Shown: positions 9,845-21,421 of the stretch, piece by piece
Layout: each line of letters starts with the position of its first letter
Numbering within the stretch: the first letter of the stretch is position 1
Assembly (NCBI RefSeq): GCF_002915575.1
Contig: NZ_PQGD01000016.1
Location: 60,703 to 124,702 of the forward strand
Length of the DNA: 64,000 nt
Direction of reading: 5' to 3'
Source of the DNA: Superficieibacter electus
Lineage (GTDB): Bacteria > Pseudomonadota > Gammaproteobacteria > Enterobacterales > Enterobacteriaceae
Translations under genes and position numbers: made by a program
The notes under the pieces: model-generated
Seen by the model: the letters and a program-made list of their open reading frames with translations, nothing else
Told to the model about the DNA's origin: nothing
Database searches by the model: none

Positions 9845-11497
9845 ATGGAACTATCTTTCTCCCGGAGAGCGCTTGTACTGGCTATTTCTGCTGCGCTCCC
9901 CATGCTGGCAGGTGCCGCAGAAACGCCTGCCGTTGCCACTGCCACAAAAGGCGCTGCCGGATACGACCATCCTAACCAGTACCTGGTGCAACCTACCACT
10001 ACCCTTGCCGATAATATGATGCCCGTCATTTCTCATCCTGCTCAGGATAAAGAAACGCTGCAAAAGCTGGCAGATATTGAGAAAAAAACCGGCAAAAAAC
10101 CCAACATCGTTGTTTTCATTATGGATGATGTAGGCTGGATGGATGTGGGTTTTAACGGTGGTGGTATCACCGTCGGTAACCCAACCCCGGATATTGATGC
10201 CGTTGCCAACCAGGGGCTGATTCTGACGTCCGCCTACTCGCAACCCAGCTCTTCACCTACCCGCGCCTCCATCATGACCGGTCAGTACTCTGTTCACCAC
10301 GGCATCCTGATGCCACCAATGTACGGTATGCCAGGCGGCCTTGAAGGGTTAACGACGCTGCCGCAATTACTGCACGATCAGGGCTACGTGACCCAGGCCA
10401 TTGGTAAATGGCATATGGGTGAAAACAAAGGCTCACAACCGCAGAATGTCGGATTTGATGATTTCCGTGGCTTTAATTCCGTGTCTGATATGTACACGGA
10501 ATGGCGCGATGAAAATGTGAATCCTGAAGTGGCATTGAGCCCGGCACGTTCGGAATTTATTAAAAAGCTACAGTTCAGCAAAGATGATGTTCACGCTGTA
10601 CGCGGCGGCGAGCAAAAAGCCGTTAGCGAGATCACTATAGATTATATGCGCGATCTCGATCAGCGCTGGATGAAGTACGGAATGGACTTCATTAAGAAAA
10701 TGAAAGGAAGCGATAAACCTTTCTTCCTCTACTATGGCACGCGCGGCTGTCACTTCGACAACTATCCTAATGCGCATTATGCTGGTCGTTCCCCTGCACG
10801 TACCTCCTACGGTGATTGCATGGTTGAAATGAACGATGTATTTGCCAATCTGTACAAGTCGCTGGAAGATACCGGACAAATCGACAATACGCTGATCATC
10901 TTCACATCTGATAACGGTCCGGAAGCCGAAGTTCCGCCACATGGTCACACGCCGTTCCGCGGCGCGAAAGGATCTACATGGGAAGGTGGCGTACGTGTGC
11001 CGACGTTCGTTTACTGGAAAGGTATGATCCAGCCCCGTAAATCAGATGGTCTGTTCGACCTTTCCGATATCTTCCCGACCAGCCTGGCGCTGGCAGGCAA
11101 AGGCGGTGCGGAAGTGAGTAAACTGGTACCGAAAACGACCTTTATCGACGGTATCGACCAGAGTTCCTTCTTCCTGGGCAAAGATGGCCAATCAAATCGT
11201 AAAGCAGAGCATTACTTCCTGAATGGTGAGCTTTCTGCCGTGCGTATTGATGAGTTCAAATATCATCTGATTATTCAGGATCCTTACGCCTTTACGAAGA
11301 GCGGTTATCAGGGCGGCTTCACCGGCTCTATTGTCAAAACGGCCGGTACAGCGATGTTTAATCTCTATACCGATCCACAGGAAACTGACAGTATCGGCAT
11401 ACGGCATATCCCGATGGGCGTTCCGTTACAGTCAGAAATGCACAACTACATGGAAATACTTAAAAAGTACCCACCAAAAGTGCAAATCAAAATGTAA
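9845..11497 (+). CDS. aslA: AslA, Ser-type sulfatase, exported
   Basis: A 550-residue arylsulfatase-family protein with a signal peptide (cleavage probably after about residue 25, LAGAAE). Metal-binding residues start in [11 protein letters not shown], and the modification motif is S136-S-P-T-R140 followed by ASIMTG. The core motif carries Ser rather than Cys, so formylglycine must be made by a Ser-type anaerobic maturase, which is the converging neighbour aslB. It should hydrolyse sulfate esters in the periplasm; its natural substrate is not known. Same place as in E. coli. Confidence 0.92.
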   Translation: MELSFSRRALVLAISAALPMLAGAAETPAVATATKGAAGYDHPNQYLVQPTTTLADNMMPVISHPAQDKETLQKLADIEKKTGKKPNIVVFIMDDVGWMDVGFNGGGITVGNPTPDIDAVANQGLILTSAYSQPSSSPTRASIMTGQYSVHHGILMPPMYGMPGGLEGLTTLPQLLHDQGYVTQAIGKWHMGENKGSQPQNVGFDDFRGFNSVSDMYTEWRDENVNPEVALSPARSEFIKKLQFSKDDVHAVRGGEQKAVSEITIDYMRDLDQRWMKYGMDFIKKMKGSDKPFFLYYGTRGCHFDNYPNAHYAGRSPARTSYGDCMVEMNDVFANLYKSLEDTGQIDNTLIIFTSDNGPEAEVPPHGHTPFRGAKGSTWEGGVRVPTFVYWKGMIQPRKSDGLFDLSDIFPTSLALAGKGGAEVSKLVPKTTFIDGIDQSSFFLGKDGQSNRKAEHYFLNGELSAVRIDEFKYHLIIQDPYAFTKSGYQGGFTGSIVKTAGTAMFNLYTDPQETDSIGIRHIPMGVPLQSEMHNYMEILKKYPPKVQIKM

Positions 11498-11504
11498 TAT
11501 GATG

Positions 11505-11538
11505 CGGCCCGTTTACGGGCCGTTTACGGGCCGTTTTT
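11505..11538. terminator. Shared terminator between aslA and aslB
   Basis: CGGCCCGT...ACGGGCCG hairpin followed by TTTTTT on the plus strand. The unit GTTTACGGGCC occurs twice in tandem (11511-11521 and 11522-11532), so two alternative hairpins can form. It lies between two converging genes. Confidence 0.75.
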
Positions 11539-12764
11539 TACTTCTTCACCAGCAGATGCACGTTCATGATATCGCTGGCCGGGCGTCCGCTGGCTATCAG
11601 GTCTGACATTGCCTTCAGGTAAGGCGGCAGGTAGCGGAAATAGCGCCGAAAACCGCTGCATAAATAGTTCAGCCCCGGCTCTCCGTCTGTCGTTGTCATA
11701 AACCGGTGCTTCGGACAGCCGCCCCAACAGGCTTTAACCACTTCGCATTGACGACACTGAGTCGGTAACGAGGTGTATTTCGCCGTGCCGAACGCTTCCT
11801 GACGCGTGGAGTCGATCATCTCAGCAAAGGTATTCTGTGTGATGTTGCCTAACAGGTATTCAGGATAGACATAATGGTCGCAGGCGTAGACATCCCCATT
11901 ATGTTCAACCACCACTGAACGTCCGCAGGTAGGTTGATGATGGCATACGGCTCCGGGCGCACCAACAAAACTGGCGAAGGCCCACTCGATATTCATGACA
12001 AATACCTTGCCGACATCCCGCGTTCTCCAGCAGTCAAATACCCGAATGAGAAACTCGCCGTAGTCGTCCGCATGCACCGACCAGGGCGTGAGGGCGTGTG
12101 ATTCACCGCCAGGCGCGTGTAGAGTCAGACCATGATTTTCCGTGTTGCCGTCAGCCAGGCGCTCAATTACCGGAATAAACTGGATAAATTCAACGCCAGC
12201 GTCCACCAGGAAATCATAAATCCGCTGCGGCTCCTGAGAGCTGTGACGATTAACGCAGGCCAGCACATTGTATTGAACACCGTGCTGCTGTAACCGCTGG
12301 AGTGCACGCATTACCAATTTGTGGGTCGGTCTGCCACCTTTTGTCACCCGATATTCATTATGAATATCTGCCGGGCCATCCAGAGACAAACCAATAAGAA
12401 AATGATGCTCCACAAAAAACTGGCACCATTCATCGTCAAGCAGCACGCCATTGGTCTGAAAACTATTGCTAATCCGTCGGCCCTGCCCGTACTTTGCCTG
12501 TAACGCTACCGCTTTACGGTAAAAATCCAGCCCCAGCAGCGTCGGCTCACCGCCCTGCCAGGTGAATGCCACCTCGTCTTTGGGATCGACAGAGGCGATG
12601 TAATGACGAACATAAGTCTCAAGCGTCACCTCGCTCATGCGACAGGATGAGGTACTGGCGTGCGGATAAAGAGACTGTTTTTCCAGATAGAAGCAGTAGG
12701 CGCAATTCAGATTACAGTCTGAACCGCTGGGTTTAGCCATGGCGTGAAAAGCACGTTGAGTCAT
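11538..12764 (-). CDS. aslB: AslB, anaerobic sulfatase-maturating radical SAM enzyme
   Basis: About 408 residues from the ATG at 12764; a GTG 33 bases upstream could add 11 residues. The radical SAM motif is Cys17-x3-Cys21-x2-Cys24 (CNLNCAYC), and the C-terminal SPASM-type cysteines for extra Fe-S clusters are present (CGRSVVVEHNGDVYACDHYV, CRQC, CWGGCPKHR). It oxidises the motif Ser of a sulfatase to formylglycine using S-adenosylmethionine. Its partner is aslA, which converges on it. Confidence 0.93.
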   Translation of the reverse strand: MTQRAFHAMAKPSGSDCNLNCAYCFYLEKQSLYPHASTSSCRMSEVTLETYVRHYIASVDPKDEVAFTWQGGEPTLLGLDFYRKAVALQAKYGQGRRISNSFQTNGVLLDDEWCQFFVEHHFLIGLSLDGPADIHNEYRVTKGGRPTHKLVMRALQRLQQHGVQYNVLACVNRHSSQEPQRIYDFLVDAGVEFIQFIPVIERLADGNTENHGLTLHAPGGESHALTPWSVHADDYGEFLIRVFDCWRTRDVGKVFVMNIEWAFASFVGAPGAVCHHQPTCGRSVVVEHNGDVYACDHYVYPEYLLGNITQNTFAEMIDSTRQEAFGTAKYTSLPTQCRQCEVVKACWGGCPKHRFMTTTDGEPGLNYLCSGFRRYFRYLPPYLKAMSDLIASGRPASDIMNVHLLVKK

Positions 12765-12905
12765 TTTTGCAGATCCGTTAGCAGGGGATGATCTCACCAG
12801 AGATAAGTGCTGGTACGGCCTACATCATAGCGTTGTGGCTGGGTGCCGGTGCGGCATTTATTGCGGAGGGAGGAATTTAAAGCACCAGAGAAATGCACAG
12901 AAAAC

Positions 12906-12928
12906 AAAAAACCCCGCCGAAGCGGGGT
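12906..12928 (-). terminator. Terminator of the argX-hisR-leuT-proM tRNA operon
   Basis: ACCCCGC-CGAA-GCGGGGT hairpin; read on the minus strand it is followed by six T. It lies 8 bases beyond the 3' end of the last tRNA. Confidence 0.9.
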
Positions 12929-12935
12929 TCAAAAT

Positions 12936-13012
12936 TGGTCGGCGAGAGAGGATTCGAACCTCCGACCCACTGGTCCCAAACCAGTTGCGCTACCAAGCTG
13001 CGCTACTCGCCG
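12936..13012 (-). tRNA. proM: tRNA-Pro (anticodon TGG)
   Basis: 77 bases including an encoded CCA. The cloverleaf arms are complete: acceptor CGGCGAG/CTCGCCG and anticodon loop TTTGGGA. Last of four tandem tRNA genes. Confidence 0.95.
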
Positions 13013-13050
13013 ATGTACTGCTTTTTGACTTTTTAGTTCAATTTAAGTAG

Positions 13051-13137
13051 TGGTGCGAGGGGGGGGACTTGAACCCCCACGTCCGTAAGGACACTAACAC
13101 CTGAAGCTAGCGCGTCTACCAATTCCGCCACCTTCGC
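13051..13137 (-). tRNA. leuT: tRNA-Leu (anticodon CAG)
   Basis: 87 bases with encoded CCA and a long variable arm as expected of class II tRNA-Leu. Acceptor begins GCGAAGG and the anticodon loop contains TTCAGGT. Confidence 0.95.
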
Positions 13138-13161
13138 ATTCCACAAAACTCTTAAATCTAA

Positions 13162-13238
13162 TGGGGTGGCTGATGGGGCTCGAACCCACGACAACCGGAA
13201 TCACAATCCGGGACTCTACCAACTGAGCTACAGCCACC
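13162..13238 (-). tRNA. hisR: tRNA-His (anticodon GTG)
   Basis: 77 bases with encoded CCA and the extra 5' G typical of tRNA-His (GGTGGCT). The anticodon loop contains TTGTGAT. Confidence 0.95.
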
Positions 13239-13292
13239 ACTGAAATCTTTTTACGCGGTATAAAAACCACCGCAGCTCCAGCACCGGGTTAA

Positions 13293-13369
<77 letters not shown>

Positions 13370-13390
13370 TTAGCGCCGTTGCGGGGGTGG

Positions 13391-13419
13391 ATAATACGGA
13401 CTTCCCACCCCTCTGTCTA
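13391..13419 (-). promoter_or_regulatory. Promoter of the tRNA operon
   Basis: Minus strand TAGACA, 17 bases, TATTAT, followed by a C/G-rich discriminator before argX. The GC-rich discriminator is the usual mark of a stringently controlled stable-RNA promoter. Confidence 0.75.
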
Positions 13420-13474
13420 GTGCCTTTTTAAATAAAATGCGCGTTTGGTTATGCTTTGCGCATTTTGTCGCTTA

Positions 13475-14857
13475 TTACTTCAGTTTCTGTCCAGAACTAA
13501 GGCGATTGAGACCAAAAGCCTTGTAAATAAGCGTTACGGCAGCCATAAAAATAATCCCGACAAAGAGCGACATCCGCGTATCGTCGTTGAAACCCATCCC
13601 TACCAGTACACAAATCAGGAACGCCATGGTCAGGTAGTTAGCCCACGGAAAGAGCACCGAACGGAACGGATGGCTGGCAATGGCTTCTTTATGTGCACGG
13701 CGAAAACGCAGCTGGCTTATCAGGATCACAAACCACGGCACCATGCCCGGCAGCACGCTGGCGCTATAAACATAGACAAAGACGCGCTGCGGATTGGGAA
13801 TGATGTAATTCAGGCACGAGCCGATAAGCAGAATAACGATGGAAACCGTCACGCCAGCCACCGGCACGCCACTACGGGACACTTTGGCCATCGCCGCCGG
13901 TAACTGACGGTTTTTCGCCAGCGCGTAGAGCATACGCCCGCAGCTATACATTCCGCTGTTACAACCGGACAGCGCTGCCGTCAGCACCACGAAGTTGATA
14001 ATGCCAGCCGCCGCCGTAATACCAATTTTTGCAAAGGTCAGAACAAACGGACTGCCGTTAGAACCGATTTCATTCCACGGGAAAATAGTGACAATAACGA
14101 AGATCGCACCGACGTAAAAAATCAGGATGCGCCACAGCACTTTGCCGACCGCACTGCGCAGCGTGACCTGCGGATTCTTCGCTTCCCCGGCGGTAATACC
14201 GATCAGTTCAACGCCCTGGTACGATGCAACAACGATACACAACGCCGTCAGGAAGCCTTTCCAGCCACCGGCAAAGAAACCGCCGTGCTCAGTGAGGTTG
14301 CCGAAACCAATGCTATGGCCGCCATTACCAAACCCAAAGAAAATAACGCCGAGGCCCACCACAATCATCACAATAATGGTGGTGACTTTGATCATCGCAA
14401 ACCAGAACTCAATTTCGCCGTACAGACGGACGGCGGCGAGGTTCGCTACCGCCACCAGTCCGACGGCAATCAGCGCCGGTATCCACTGCGCCATCTCCGG
14501 GAACCAGAACTGGACATAAACGCCGATGGCGGTAATTTCTGAGATGCCCACCGCCATCCACATAAACCAGTACGACCAGGCGGTGAGGTAGCCAAAGAAC
14601 GGGCTCATATAGCGATGCGCGTAAACCGCAAAGGAGCCGGTGACCGGCTCAAGGAACAACATTTCGCCCATCGATCGCATGATGAAAAAGACGAACAAAC
14701 CCGCGATGATATAGGCCAGCAAAACGGATGGCCCGGCCCATTTCAGGGTGCTTGCCGCCCCCATAAATAAGCCTACGCCAATGGTGCCCCCCAGGGCGAT
14801 AAGTTCGATATGTCGGGCTTCCAGTCCTCGCTGAAGCTCCGGTTGTTTCTCAGCCAT
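13475..14857 (-). CDS. yifK: YifK/ThrP, amino-acid permease of the APC family
   Basis: 460 residues from the ATG at 14857, which has AGAGGA upstream; the longer open frame is non-coding upstream sequence. It starts with the AAT-family signature ([20 protein letters not shown]) and has 12 hydrophobic segments. YifK (ThrP) is a proton-coupled threonine/serine transporter in the inner membrane. Same neighbour order as E. coli, between the tRNA operon and wecG. Confidence 0.94.
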   Translation of the reverse strand: MAEKQPELQRGLEARHIELIALGGTIGVGLFMGAASTLKWAGPSVLLAYIIAGLFVFFIMRSMGEMLFLEPVTGSFAVYAHRYMSPFFGYLTAWSYWFMWMAVGISEITAIGVYVQFWFPEMAQWIPALIAVGLVAVANLAAVRLYGEIEFWFAMIKVTTIIVMIVVGLGVIFFGFGNGGHSIGFGNLTEHGGFFAGGWKGFLTALCIVVASYQGVELIGITAGEAKNPQVTLRSAVGKVLWRILIFYVGAIFVIVTIFPWNEIGSNGSPFVLTFAKIGITAAAGIINFVVLTAALSGCNSGMYSCGRMLYALAKNRQLPAAMAKVSRSGVPVAGVTVSIVILLIGSCLNYIIPNPQRVFVYVYSASVLPGMVPWFVILISQLRFRRAHKEAIASHPFRSVLFPWANYLTMAFLICVLVGMGFNDDTRMSLFVGIIFMAAVTLIYKAFGLNRLSSGQKLK

Positions 14858-15158
14858 AAATCCTCTGTGCTTGCAAATTTCCGGGCAGTGCCGGTTCTTG
14901 TTATGTGTAAAAAATGTTTTTACGCGAATGAACGCGCACGAATGGTTTAACAATTTTCGTGAAATGGCAAACAAAGGATGAGAAGAAGTGAATTCATTGC
15001 ACAATAAACAGGCAGGAGACAGGTTGGGTAAGCGACGTGGTCACCCAGAAACATAACAACGCAGAGGCCGCTGTTGACCGCGTGCCCGGCGGCGCTGTCG
15101 CTTGCACGGGCTTACGGGTATAACGCACCCTGATATCTGATAAGCCAATGAAGCACAG

Positions 15159-15186
15159 GCCGGGTAAGGCGAAGCCGCTACCCGGC
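15159..15186. repeat. REP-like palindromic unit
   Basis: GCCGGGTA...TACCCGGC with GGCGAAGCC in the middle, matching the enterobacterial REP/PU consensus. It lies 14 bases beyond the wecG stop, at the 3' end of the ECA operon, where such units often stabilise mRNA ends. The rest of the 15005-15200 gap shows no gene. Confidence 0.7.
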
Positions 15187-15200
15187 AAGGGGTACCAGCG

Positions 15201-15941
15201 TTACATTTTGCCGGTGTAGTGCCAGCCGAGATAACGCAGCAAGCGGATCTGGCGGGTGATACGGCTGGGCTGAGACAACAGCCGATAGAGCCATTCCAGC
15301 CCGAGATTCTGCCACACCTTTGGCGCACGTTTGACGTGGCCGGTAAACACATCGTATGTCCCGCCCACGCCCATATAGAGCGCATCGGGATGAACCAGGC
15401 GGCAGTCGCGCATCAGGATCTCCTGTTTCGGCGACCCCAGGGCGACGGTGACAATTTTCGCTCCGCTGTCGCGGATACGTTCAAACAGCGCCTGCCGCTG
15501 CTCCGGTTTGAAATAGCCATCCTGACTGCCAACAATATTGACGTTCCACTGACTACGCAGTTTCGCTTCCGTCTGCGCCAGTACCTCAGGCTTGCCGCCC
15601 AGCAAAAATACCGGTGTGTTTTCTGCGCCTGCCCGGGCCATCAGAGCTTCCCATAAATCCGCCCCCGCCACACGCGACACCCGGGCATCCGGGTATTTCT
15701 TGCGTACCGAACGAACAACACTAATGCCATCCGCGTACTTAAACTCCGCTGCTTCAATCAGGCCGCGGACTTCGGCATTGTCTTCTGCGGCCAGCATTTT
15801 TTCCGCGTTGATGGCAACCAGCGTTCCCTTACGTAGCTCACCGTCTGCGTAAAGATAATCCAGCGCATGCTGCATATCACGCCAGCCAATTAGCGTCAGG
15901 CCACGGAGAGTATAAGACGGTGCAGAAGTCATATTCGTCAT
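15201..15941 (-). CDS. wecG: WecG, UDP-ManNAcA transferase of ECA
   Basis: 246 residues of the WecG/TagA/CpsF (GT26) family. It adds N-acetyl-mannosaminuronic acid to lipid I to make ECA lipid II on the cytoplasmic face of the inner membrane. Visible family blocks include [16 protein letters not shown] and VALGSPKQE. Last gene of the wec operon, 11 bases after wzyE. Confidence 0.93.
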   Translation of the reverse strand: MTNMTSAPSYTLRGLTLIGWRDMQHALDYLYADGELRKGTLVAINAEKMLAAEDNAEVRGLIEAAEFKYADGISVVRSVRKKYPDARVSRVAGADLWEALMARAGAENTPVFLLGGKPEVLAQTEAKLRSQWNVNIVGSQDGYFKPEQRQALFERIRDSGAKIVTVALGSPKQEILMRDCRLVHPDALYMGVGGTYDVFTGHVKRAPKVWQNLGLEWLYRLLSQPSRITRQIRLLRYLGWHYTGKM

Positions 15942-15952
15942 GAGAGTCCTTG

Positions 15953-17299
15953 TCAGGCTTGAGGTTGCGGCAGTGGCCGGAAACGTCTGCGGATCAGGCC
16001 CGCGCTTTCAAACAGCCAGTACAACAGCTTGGCCGCCAGCAAACAGAGGCCGAAAATTGCCAGGAAAAATACTACGCGCGAAACAAATGAATCCAGCCCT
16101 TCACGCGCCAGCACGATCATGTTGAAGATAGCGCCAAAACAGAAACTGTGCAGGACAGCCGCTTTATAACGATTCGTTTCCCGGTTGCCCAGGGTATACA
16201 GCCAGTCGAACCATTTGATAATCAACCCAACGGTAACCGCGCCGAGCGGTATAAACCACGCCCCACCCATCACCACCAGTGACCCCAGCAGCGTCGGCGA
16301 AATCGCCAGTCCGGAATGATTATTGAGCACTTCCCAGGTAAAATAGTTTGCCGTGTTCAGCACAATCCCTGGACGGTCCGGCCATAGCCATGTGGGGATG
16401 AAAACATAGAAATCACGCACGATGGGAGCCAGCCCCTGAAACTCGATCTTATCGTAGTTTTGCAGCAGTAGCGCCAGGTTTTCCCACGGCGAGAAGGTGT
16501 CCCGCGTCAGGTACAGGAAGGTGTAAAACGCCTCGTCGCCGCTGACGTTCAGTCCGTAGCGCTTGAGCGCCAGCCAGAACATGCCGACAATGCCGAACGC
16601 GCCCGCCGCCGCCAGCATCCACAGTGAAATCCAGCCGCGAATAATGCCGATGAACAGAAAAATGGCGAACGCGATAATGATATTGGCGCGGGTGCCGCCG
16701 ACAATCATATAGGTCAACATACCGAAGGCGACGGTACTGACCAGGAAAAACAGCCATGCCTGGGCATCCTGGCGCAGGAAATAGAGCACCAGCATTGCCG
16801 GAATAAAAAAGTAGAAGAAGCGCTTGAGCGCCACGCCGGACACTTCACTGGAGAAGATTTCGCTGTAGGAGTGCAGGCGGAACAGCAGGAAACCGTTGTG
16901 CATAAAGAAAATGCCAACGCTGAGCAGCGCAATGCCCATCAGCAGGAGCCAGGTCAGGTGCGTTTCTACCCGGTTCATGGTAAACAGCGGCCGCCATGGC
17001 GTAAGGCGATTGGCGGCGCGCAGCCGCGTCTTGTACGTCACATAGTAGACCGCATAAAAACAGGCGGCCGCCAGCAACGCCTGAAGCAGGATTTCCGGGG
17101 GAGCCACGCTGACATCGAAACGAAATACCAGAATACAGGTCAGCGGGAAACCAAAGAAAAAGGTCAGCAGAAACAGCAGCGAAAAGAAGACGTTGAAGTT
17201 AAAGCGCACGCGACGAAACTCGAAGTACGTCAGCGTAGCGATAAATAAAGTGGAGAGCAGCCAGACCACCAGCAGGCCGCAGAATTGCATCGGACTCAT
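15953..17299 (-). CDS. wzyE: WzyE, enterobacterial common antigen polymerase
   Basis: 448 residues from the ATG at 17299, which overlaps the wecF stop (ATGA); the frame extends upstream but only into wecF. A polytopic inner-membrane protein with about 11 hydrophobic segments and the highly conserved WzyE core ([33 protein letters not shown]). It polymerises ECA trisaccharide repeats in the periplasm together with WzzE. Confidence 0.93.
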   Translation of the reverse strand: MSPMQFCGLLVVWLLSTLFIATLTYFEFRRVRFNFNVFFSLLFLLTFFFGFPLTCILVFRFDVSVAPPEILLQALLAAACFYAVYYVTYKTRLRAANRLTPWRPLFTMNRVETHLTWLLLMGIALLSVGIFFMHNGFLLFRLHSYSEIFSSEVSGVALKRFFYFFIPAMLVLYFLRQDAQAWLFFLVSTVAFGMLTYMIVGGTRANIIIAFAIFLFIGIIRGWISLWMLAAAGAFGIVGMFWLALKRYGLNVSGDEAFYTFLYLTRDTFSPWENLALLLQNYDKIEFQGLAPIVRDFYVFIPTWLWPDRPGIVLNTANYFTWEVLNNHSGLAISPTLLGSLVVMGGAWFIPLGAVTVGLIIKWFDWLYTLGNRETNRYKAAVLHSFCFGAIFNMIVLAREGLDSFVSRVVFFLAIFGLCLLAAKLLYWLFESAGLIRRRFRPLPQPQA

Positions 17300-18363
17300 G
17301 CTTCCTCTCCTGCCGCGATCCGCAACGCCCGGTGCCACGGCTCCAGATAATTGGGTCTGAAAAAGGTAATACTATTTTTATCGACTAAGGCTAACTGGCG
17401 CTGGGCTTCACGGACCACCGATTCATTCAGCGTGTCGGTAGTGAACAGCACCGGAATATGCTGCTCTGCCATATCCTGCCAGAACGGATTTTGCCGGTTG
17501 AGAACACACGGTACGCCTGCCTGAATCAGCAAACACAGCGTACCAATTCCCTGCTGGCGGGCAAAGATAAAATAGCCCACATCGCAGCGCCTGAGCAACG
17601 CCAGGTATTCGTCAAATTCCAGCTTATCGCTGAGGATACGCAGATTTTCTTCACTGAATAGCGCCAGTCCCGCCTGGCGAACCGCCGCAATGTATGCGTC
17701 GTTATTCGGCGGGTAGCCCATCGGCACAATGATATTTACCGTATCACCGAATTGCTGATGAACCGCCTGAAGCGCGGCAATGTGATCGTTACTGCGATCG
17801 CCGGAGTTACCAATCAAAATCGTCAGCTTGCCGTCACGATGGATCGCGTCGGCCATAGTATTGAGCGAGGGTTCCATCCGGGTCGGGAAATACAACAGTT
17901 CACCCCGCACGCGCGGATGGCGTTCGGCGAAATAACTCAGATCGCCGCGGGTGGCAAACACGCAGCCCACCCGTCCCTGCGCCAGACGACGGAGAGGATA
18001 AAACAGGCGGAATTTTAACCCATTCGATACCTCGTACAGATCCGCCCCCCAGATATGCCAGCTCACCTGGTCGGGTTTAATCCCGCCGCTGAGCAGCGCC
18101 AGCCACAGGCCGGTATTAAACTGTCCGTGGAAGAAAAAGCGCTGCCTGCGGTCAGCTTTCGCTCTGGCAATCACCGCCTGCGCCAGCGTTTTTTTATCCG
18201 CATAGCAGGTCAATGACAGCGCCGGGTAGGCCGCGTTACGTCCCACGACCATAAACTCGCGCGCGTGCTCGCTCGTGGCGGCAAGCTCCTCATTAAAGAA
18301 CCGCAGGACGGTCAGGTTGTGATGCGGGATATCCGATCCCAGTACGTGTATCAGTGCTGTCAT
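17296..18363 (-). CDS. wecF: WecF, Fuc4NAc transferase of ECA
   Basis: 355 residues, GT56 family. It adds 4-acetamido-4,6-dideoxygalactose from its TDP donor to lipid II, giving the ECA trisaccharide lipid III. Conserved start [13 protein letters not shown] and blocks GNSGDRSN and [17 protein letters not shown]. It overlaps wzxE upstream and wzyE downstream by four bases each, so translation is coupled. Its sugar donor needs RmlA/RmlB-type enzymes that are missing from this operon. Confidence 0.93.
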   Translation of the reverse strand: MTALIHVLGSDIPHHNLTVLRFFNEELAATSEHAREFMVVGRNAAYPALSLTCYADKKTLAQAVIARAKADRRQRFFFHGQFNTGLWLALLSGGIKPDQVSWHIWGADLYEVSNGLKFRLFYPLRRLAQGRVGCVFATRGDLSYFAERHPRVRGELLYFPTRMEPSLNTMADAIHRDGKLTILIGNSGDRSNDHIAALQAVHQQFGDTVNIIVPMGYPPNNDAYIAAVRQAGLALFSEENLRILSDKLEFDEYLALLRRCDVGYFIFARQQGIGTLCLLIQAGVPCVLNRQNPFWQDMAEQHIPVLFTTDTLNESVVREAQRQLALVDKNSITFFRPNYLEPWHRALRIAAGEEA

Positions 18364-19610
18364 GCCCGTCTACGCCAAAGTAAAAATACGCCGCTACAGA
18401 GCGTGAAATAAATAATGTACGTTGCCATATAAGCCTGCGCCGCGCCCAACGCCCCATGCATGGGGATAAGCCAGTGCGAAAAGGCCATCAGCAGGACAAA
18501 CTGGCTGATTTCCGCCAGGATATAAAACCGCAGTGAGGCTTTGGCGATCACCAGATAGCCATAAACGTAAGCGCCCACTTTCAATACGTCACCCACCAGC
18601 TGCCACGCGAAGAGATCACGCATCGCCGTAAATTTTGCCGAGAACAGCAGCCAGATGGCGAAATCGCGCAGCAGCCAGACGGTGAGACTCGCCACCGCCA
18701 CCGCGGGCAGAACGAATTTCAGCGAACGGACAATCTCCCGGCTAATCTCCTGCTTTGTTGTCAGCCTGGAGAGCGTCGGCAGCAGATAAACGCTAAACGA
18801 GGCGGTAATAAATTGCAGGTAGGCATCGGAAATGCTGCTCACGCCCTGCCAGATCCCCACATCGTCCCAGCTATAGTGCGCCGCCAGCAGGTTTCGCATC
18901 ATCACATACGCGACCGGCAGCGTCACGGAGGTGATTAGCGCCATCAGAGTAAACTTGCCCAGCTGGCCCGCCAGCCATGTATCCCACTGTGGTTTCAGGT
19001 AGCGCAACGGGAACGTGCCACGTTTAACCAGCACCATCGCCGCCGGGATGACCACCAGCGCCGGCACTAATGCCAGCCCAAGCAATGCACCTTCATAACC
19101 CCCGAACCGATAACAGGCGTAATAGGCCACCACGCCGATAATGCTCCCGGAGATCAGCGCCAGCGCATTGCCTGCCGCATCACGGAAGCCCTTAATAAAG
19201 GCCAGCAGCAGGTTTGCCCAGGCGATGCCCATCTGCACCAGCGCCACTAACCGCACCAGCCCCTGATAGTGGCTATGACCAAACAATCCCTGACTGATGG
19301 GCGCGGCGGCAAGGACAAAAACCAGCGCCAGCAGCGTGGAAAACCCCAGCACCATGGCCGACGAAGTCCCGACAACGGTGCGCAACCGGGCCGGGTCGTC
19401 CTGCGCCTGGGCAACAAATTTCGTCACCCCGTTAAAAATGCCTGCGCCGGCGAGCACGCCGAGCACCGTGACCAACTGGCGGAAGTTACCCGCCTGACCC
19501 ACGCCTGCCGGGCCATAGGAAACCGCCAGCAGTTTGACCACCAGCAGTCCCGCACCGATTTTCACCAGTGTGGACGCGGCAGTCCACACTGAAGCCTTCG
19601 CCAGTGACAT
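18360..19610 (-). CDS. wzxE: WzxE, ECA lipid III flippase
   Basis: 416 residues with about 12 membrane segments, in the polysaccharide-transporter (MOP) superfamily. It moves undecaprenyl-linked ECA trisaccharide across the inner membrane. Conserved blocks at the N-terminus ([23 protein letters not shown], here split over two helices) and [13 protein letters not shown]. It overlaps wecF by four bases and begins one base after the wecE stop codon. Confidence 0.93.
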   Translation of the reverse strand: MSLAKASVWTAASTLVKIGAGLLVVKLLAVSYGPAGVGQAGNFRQLVTVLGVLAGAGIFNGVTKFVAQAQDDPARLRTVVGTSSAMVLGFSTLLALVFVLAAAPISQGLFGHSHYQGLVRLVALVQMGIAWANLLLAFIKGFRDAAGNALALISGSIIGVVAYYACYRFGGYEGALLGLALVPALVVIPAAMVLVKRGTFPLRYLKPQWDTWLAGQLGKFTLMALITSVTLPVAYVMMRNLLAAHYSWDDVGIWQGVSSISDAYLQFITASFSVYLLPTLSRLTTKQEISREIVRSLKFVLPAVAVASLTVWLLRDFAIWLLFSAKFTAMRDLFAWQLVGDVLKVGAYVYGYLVIAKASLRFYILAEISQFVLLMAFSHWLIPMHGALGAAQAYMATYIIYFTLCSGVFLLWRRRA

Positions 19611-19611
19611 C

Positions 19612-20742
19612 TCAGGCGAAGTAACTTAATAACGAGTTGATCACCGTGCGCTGATTAACAGGAGCCAGGTTAAAGAACAGCGGCAGGCGAAGCAAACGCT
19701 CACTTTCACGCGTGGTATAACGGTCTTCGCCAAAAAACTCGCCGAACTTCTCGCCGGCCGGGCAATCGTGCAGCGGGATGTAGTGGAATACCGCAAGGAT
19801 TTCTGCCTCTTTCAGCCAGGCAATCAGGCGGCTGCGATCGTCGATATCGCGCAGCTTGATGTAGAACATATGCGCGTTATGCGCGCAATCCGCCGGGCAG
19901 GACGGCAGCTCAATACGCCCGGCCTTCGCCAGCGGCGACAGTGCGTCGTAATAGGTCTGCCACAGCGCGAGGCGCTGCTGATTAATACGGTCCGCCGCTT
20001 CCAGTTGCGCCCACAGATACGCCGCCTGCAAATCGGCCATCAGGTAGCTGGAGCCGATATCACGCCAGGTGTATTTATCGACCTGCCCGCGAAAAAACTG
20101 GCTGCGGTTAGTGCCTTTTTCGCGGATGATCTCTGCCCGCTCAATCAGTTTGCGATCGTTAATCAGCGTCGCGCCGCCTTCGCCACCGGCGGTATAATTT
20201 TTGGTCTCATGAAAGCTAAAGCAGCCGATATGGCCGATGGTGCCCAGCGCCCGGCCCTTGTAAGTCGACATCACGCCCTGCGCCGCGTCTTCGACCACAA
20301 ACAGGTCATGCTTTTTGGCGATTGCCATGATGGTGTCCATCTCACAAGCCACGCCTGCGTAGTGCACCGGAACAATCGCGCGGGTTTTATCGGTGATCGC
20401 CGCTTCAATCAGCGTTTCGTCGATGTTCATGGTGTCCGGACGGATATCCACGAAAATAATTTTCGCCCCGCGCAGCACAAAGGCGTTGGCGGTGGAGACG
20501 AAGGTGTAGCTCGGCATGATGACTTCATCGCCCGGCCCGATGTCCAGCAGCAACGCCGCCATTTCCAGCGACGCGGTACAGGATGGCGTCAGCAGCACTT
20601 TTGCGCTGCCAAAACGCTGCTCCATCCACTGCTGACAGCGACGCGTGTAACCACCATCGCCGCAAAGCTTGCCGCTGCCCATTGCCGATTGCATGTAATC
20701 GATTTCGGTTCCCACGACGGGAGGCGCATTAAATGGGATCAT
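19612..20742 (-). CDS. wecE: WecE, TDP-4-keto-6-deoxyglucose aminotransferase
   Basis: 376 residues from the ATG at 20742; upstream in-frame codons belong to wecD. A PLP enzyme of the DegT/DnrJ/EryC1 family with the Schiff-base Lys in SFHETKNYTAGGEGG. It makes TDP-Fuc4N from TDP-4-keto-6-deoxy-glucose. That substrate is normally produced by RffH and RffG, whose genes are absent here between wecC and wecD. Confidence 0.94.
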   Translation of the reverse strand: MIPFNAPPVVGTEIDYMQSAMGSGKLCGDGGYTRRCQQWMEQRFGSAKVLLTPSCTASLEMAALLLDIGPGDEVIMPSYTFVSTANAFVLRGAKIIFVDIRPDTMNIDETLIEAAITDKTRAIVPVHYAGVACEMDTIMAIAKKHDLFVVEDAAQGVMSTYKGRALGTIGHIGCFSFHETKNYTAGGEGGATLINDRKLIERAEIIREKGTNRSQFFRGQVDKYTWRDIGSSYLMADLQAAYLWAQLEAADRINQQRLALWQTYYDALSPLAKAGRIELPSCPADCAHNAHMFYIKLRDIDDRSRLIAWLKEAEILAVFHYIPLHDCPAGEKFGEFFGEDRYTTRESERLLRLPLFFNLAPVNQRTVINSLLSYFA

Positions 20743-20746
20743 CTTG

Positions 20747-21421
20747 TCACCTGTATAGCCAGAAGGCGGTGCTCTCAACGTTGGCACCGCTCTGAATGTA
20801 ACGTTTAAGTGCGGCGGTGTTACCCATCTGGGTTGCCACCCGCACTGTTTTTTTGCCGCGAGCCTGCGCCCAGTTCAGCGCCGCCTGCATCAGTTCTGCT
20901 CCCGCACCGCGCCCGGCCAGCAAGCCGATACGTGCGTTGGTGTCATTGAGTTCGCGCAGCGACACATAGCCACGAATGTCACCACTGGCTGCCCGTAACA
21001 ACAGGCACTGGTGATCAAAGGTGCCGCGCACTGCGTTTTCGATCCACTGCGCGTAAAAACGGCCGCTGTCCTGCGGTGAATACCACGGCGCGCGAAAACG
21101 GCTCAGCGCGAACGCCCGGGCCGCCATGTCACGCAGCGCTGGAATATCAGCGCCGGTTGCAACCTCGGCGATAACAGGCGCAACGGGGGTTACCGCGAGC
21201 GCCAGGTCAACTTCGCCTTCCACCAGCCGAAAACCCAGTTGTTGAAGCGCATCCAGAAAGTCTGCCCGATCAGCCGGAATTTTAGCCTGCACCCGCGCCT
21301 GGCCGGCAAGGGTTTCGGCAGTTAACGGCGGAGCGCTGTCATCAATACGCACGATGGCGCTTTGCAGCCCGAAAAACTGGCTTTCCCAGGCGAGCGGCTC
21401 AACGCGGGCGCGAAGAATCAA
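20747..21421 (-). CDS. wecD: WecD, TDP-fucosamine acetyltransferase
   Basis: 224 residues, GNAT fold, same length as E. coli WecD; the C-terminal half ([38 protein letters not shown]) is strongly conserved. It acetylates TDP-Fuc4N to TDP-Fuc4NAc. The start is a TTG that overlaps the wecC stop (TTGA), with AAGGG nine bases upstream inside the last wecC codons. wecC and wecD are thus directly coupled, with no rffG or rffH between them. Confidence 0.93.
   Translation of the reverse strand: MILRARVEPLAWESQFFGLQSAIVRIDDSAPPLTAETLAGQARVQAKIPADRADFLDALQQLGFRLVEGEVDLALAVTPVAPVIAEVATGADIPALRDMAARAFALSRFRAPWYSPQDSGRFYAQWIENAVRGTFDHQCLLLRAASGDIRGYVSLRELNDTNARIGLLAGRGAGAELMQAALNWAQARGKKTVRVATQMGNTAALKRYIQSGANVESTAFWLYR

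Noticed and set aside
15005-15200. A possible small gene between wecG and yifK
   Set aside because: The frames have no starts with ribosome sites, and part of the region is a REP-like unit.
19768-20808. Long plus-strand frame opposite wecE
   Set aside because: Fully antisense to wecE with no domain and no ribosome site of its own.
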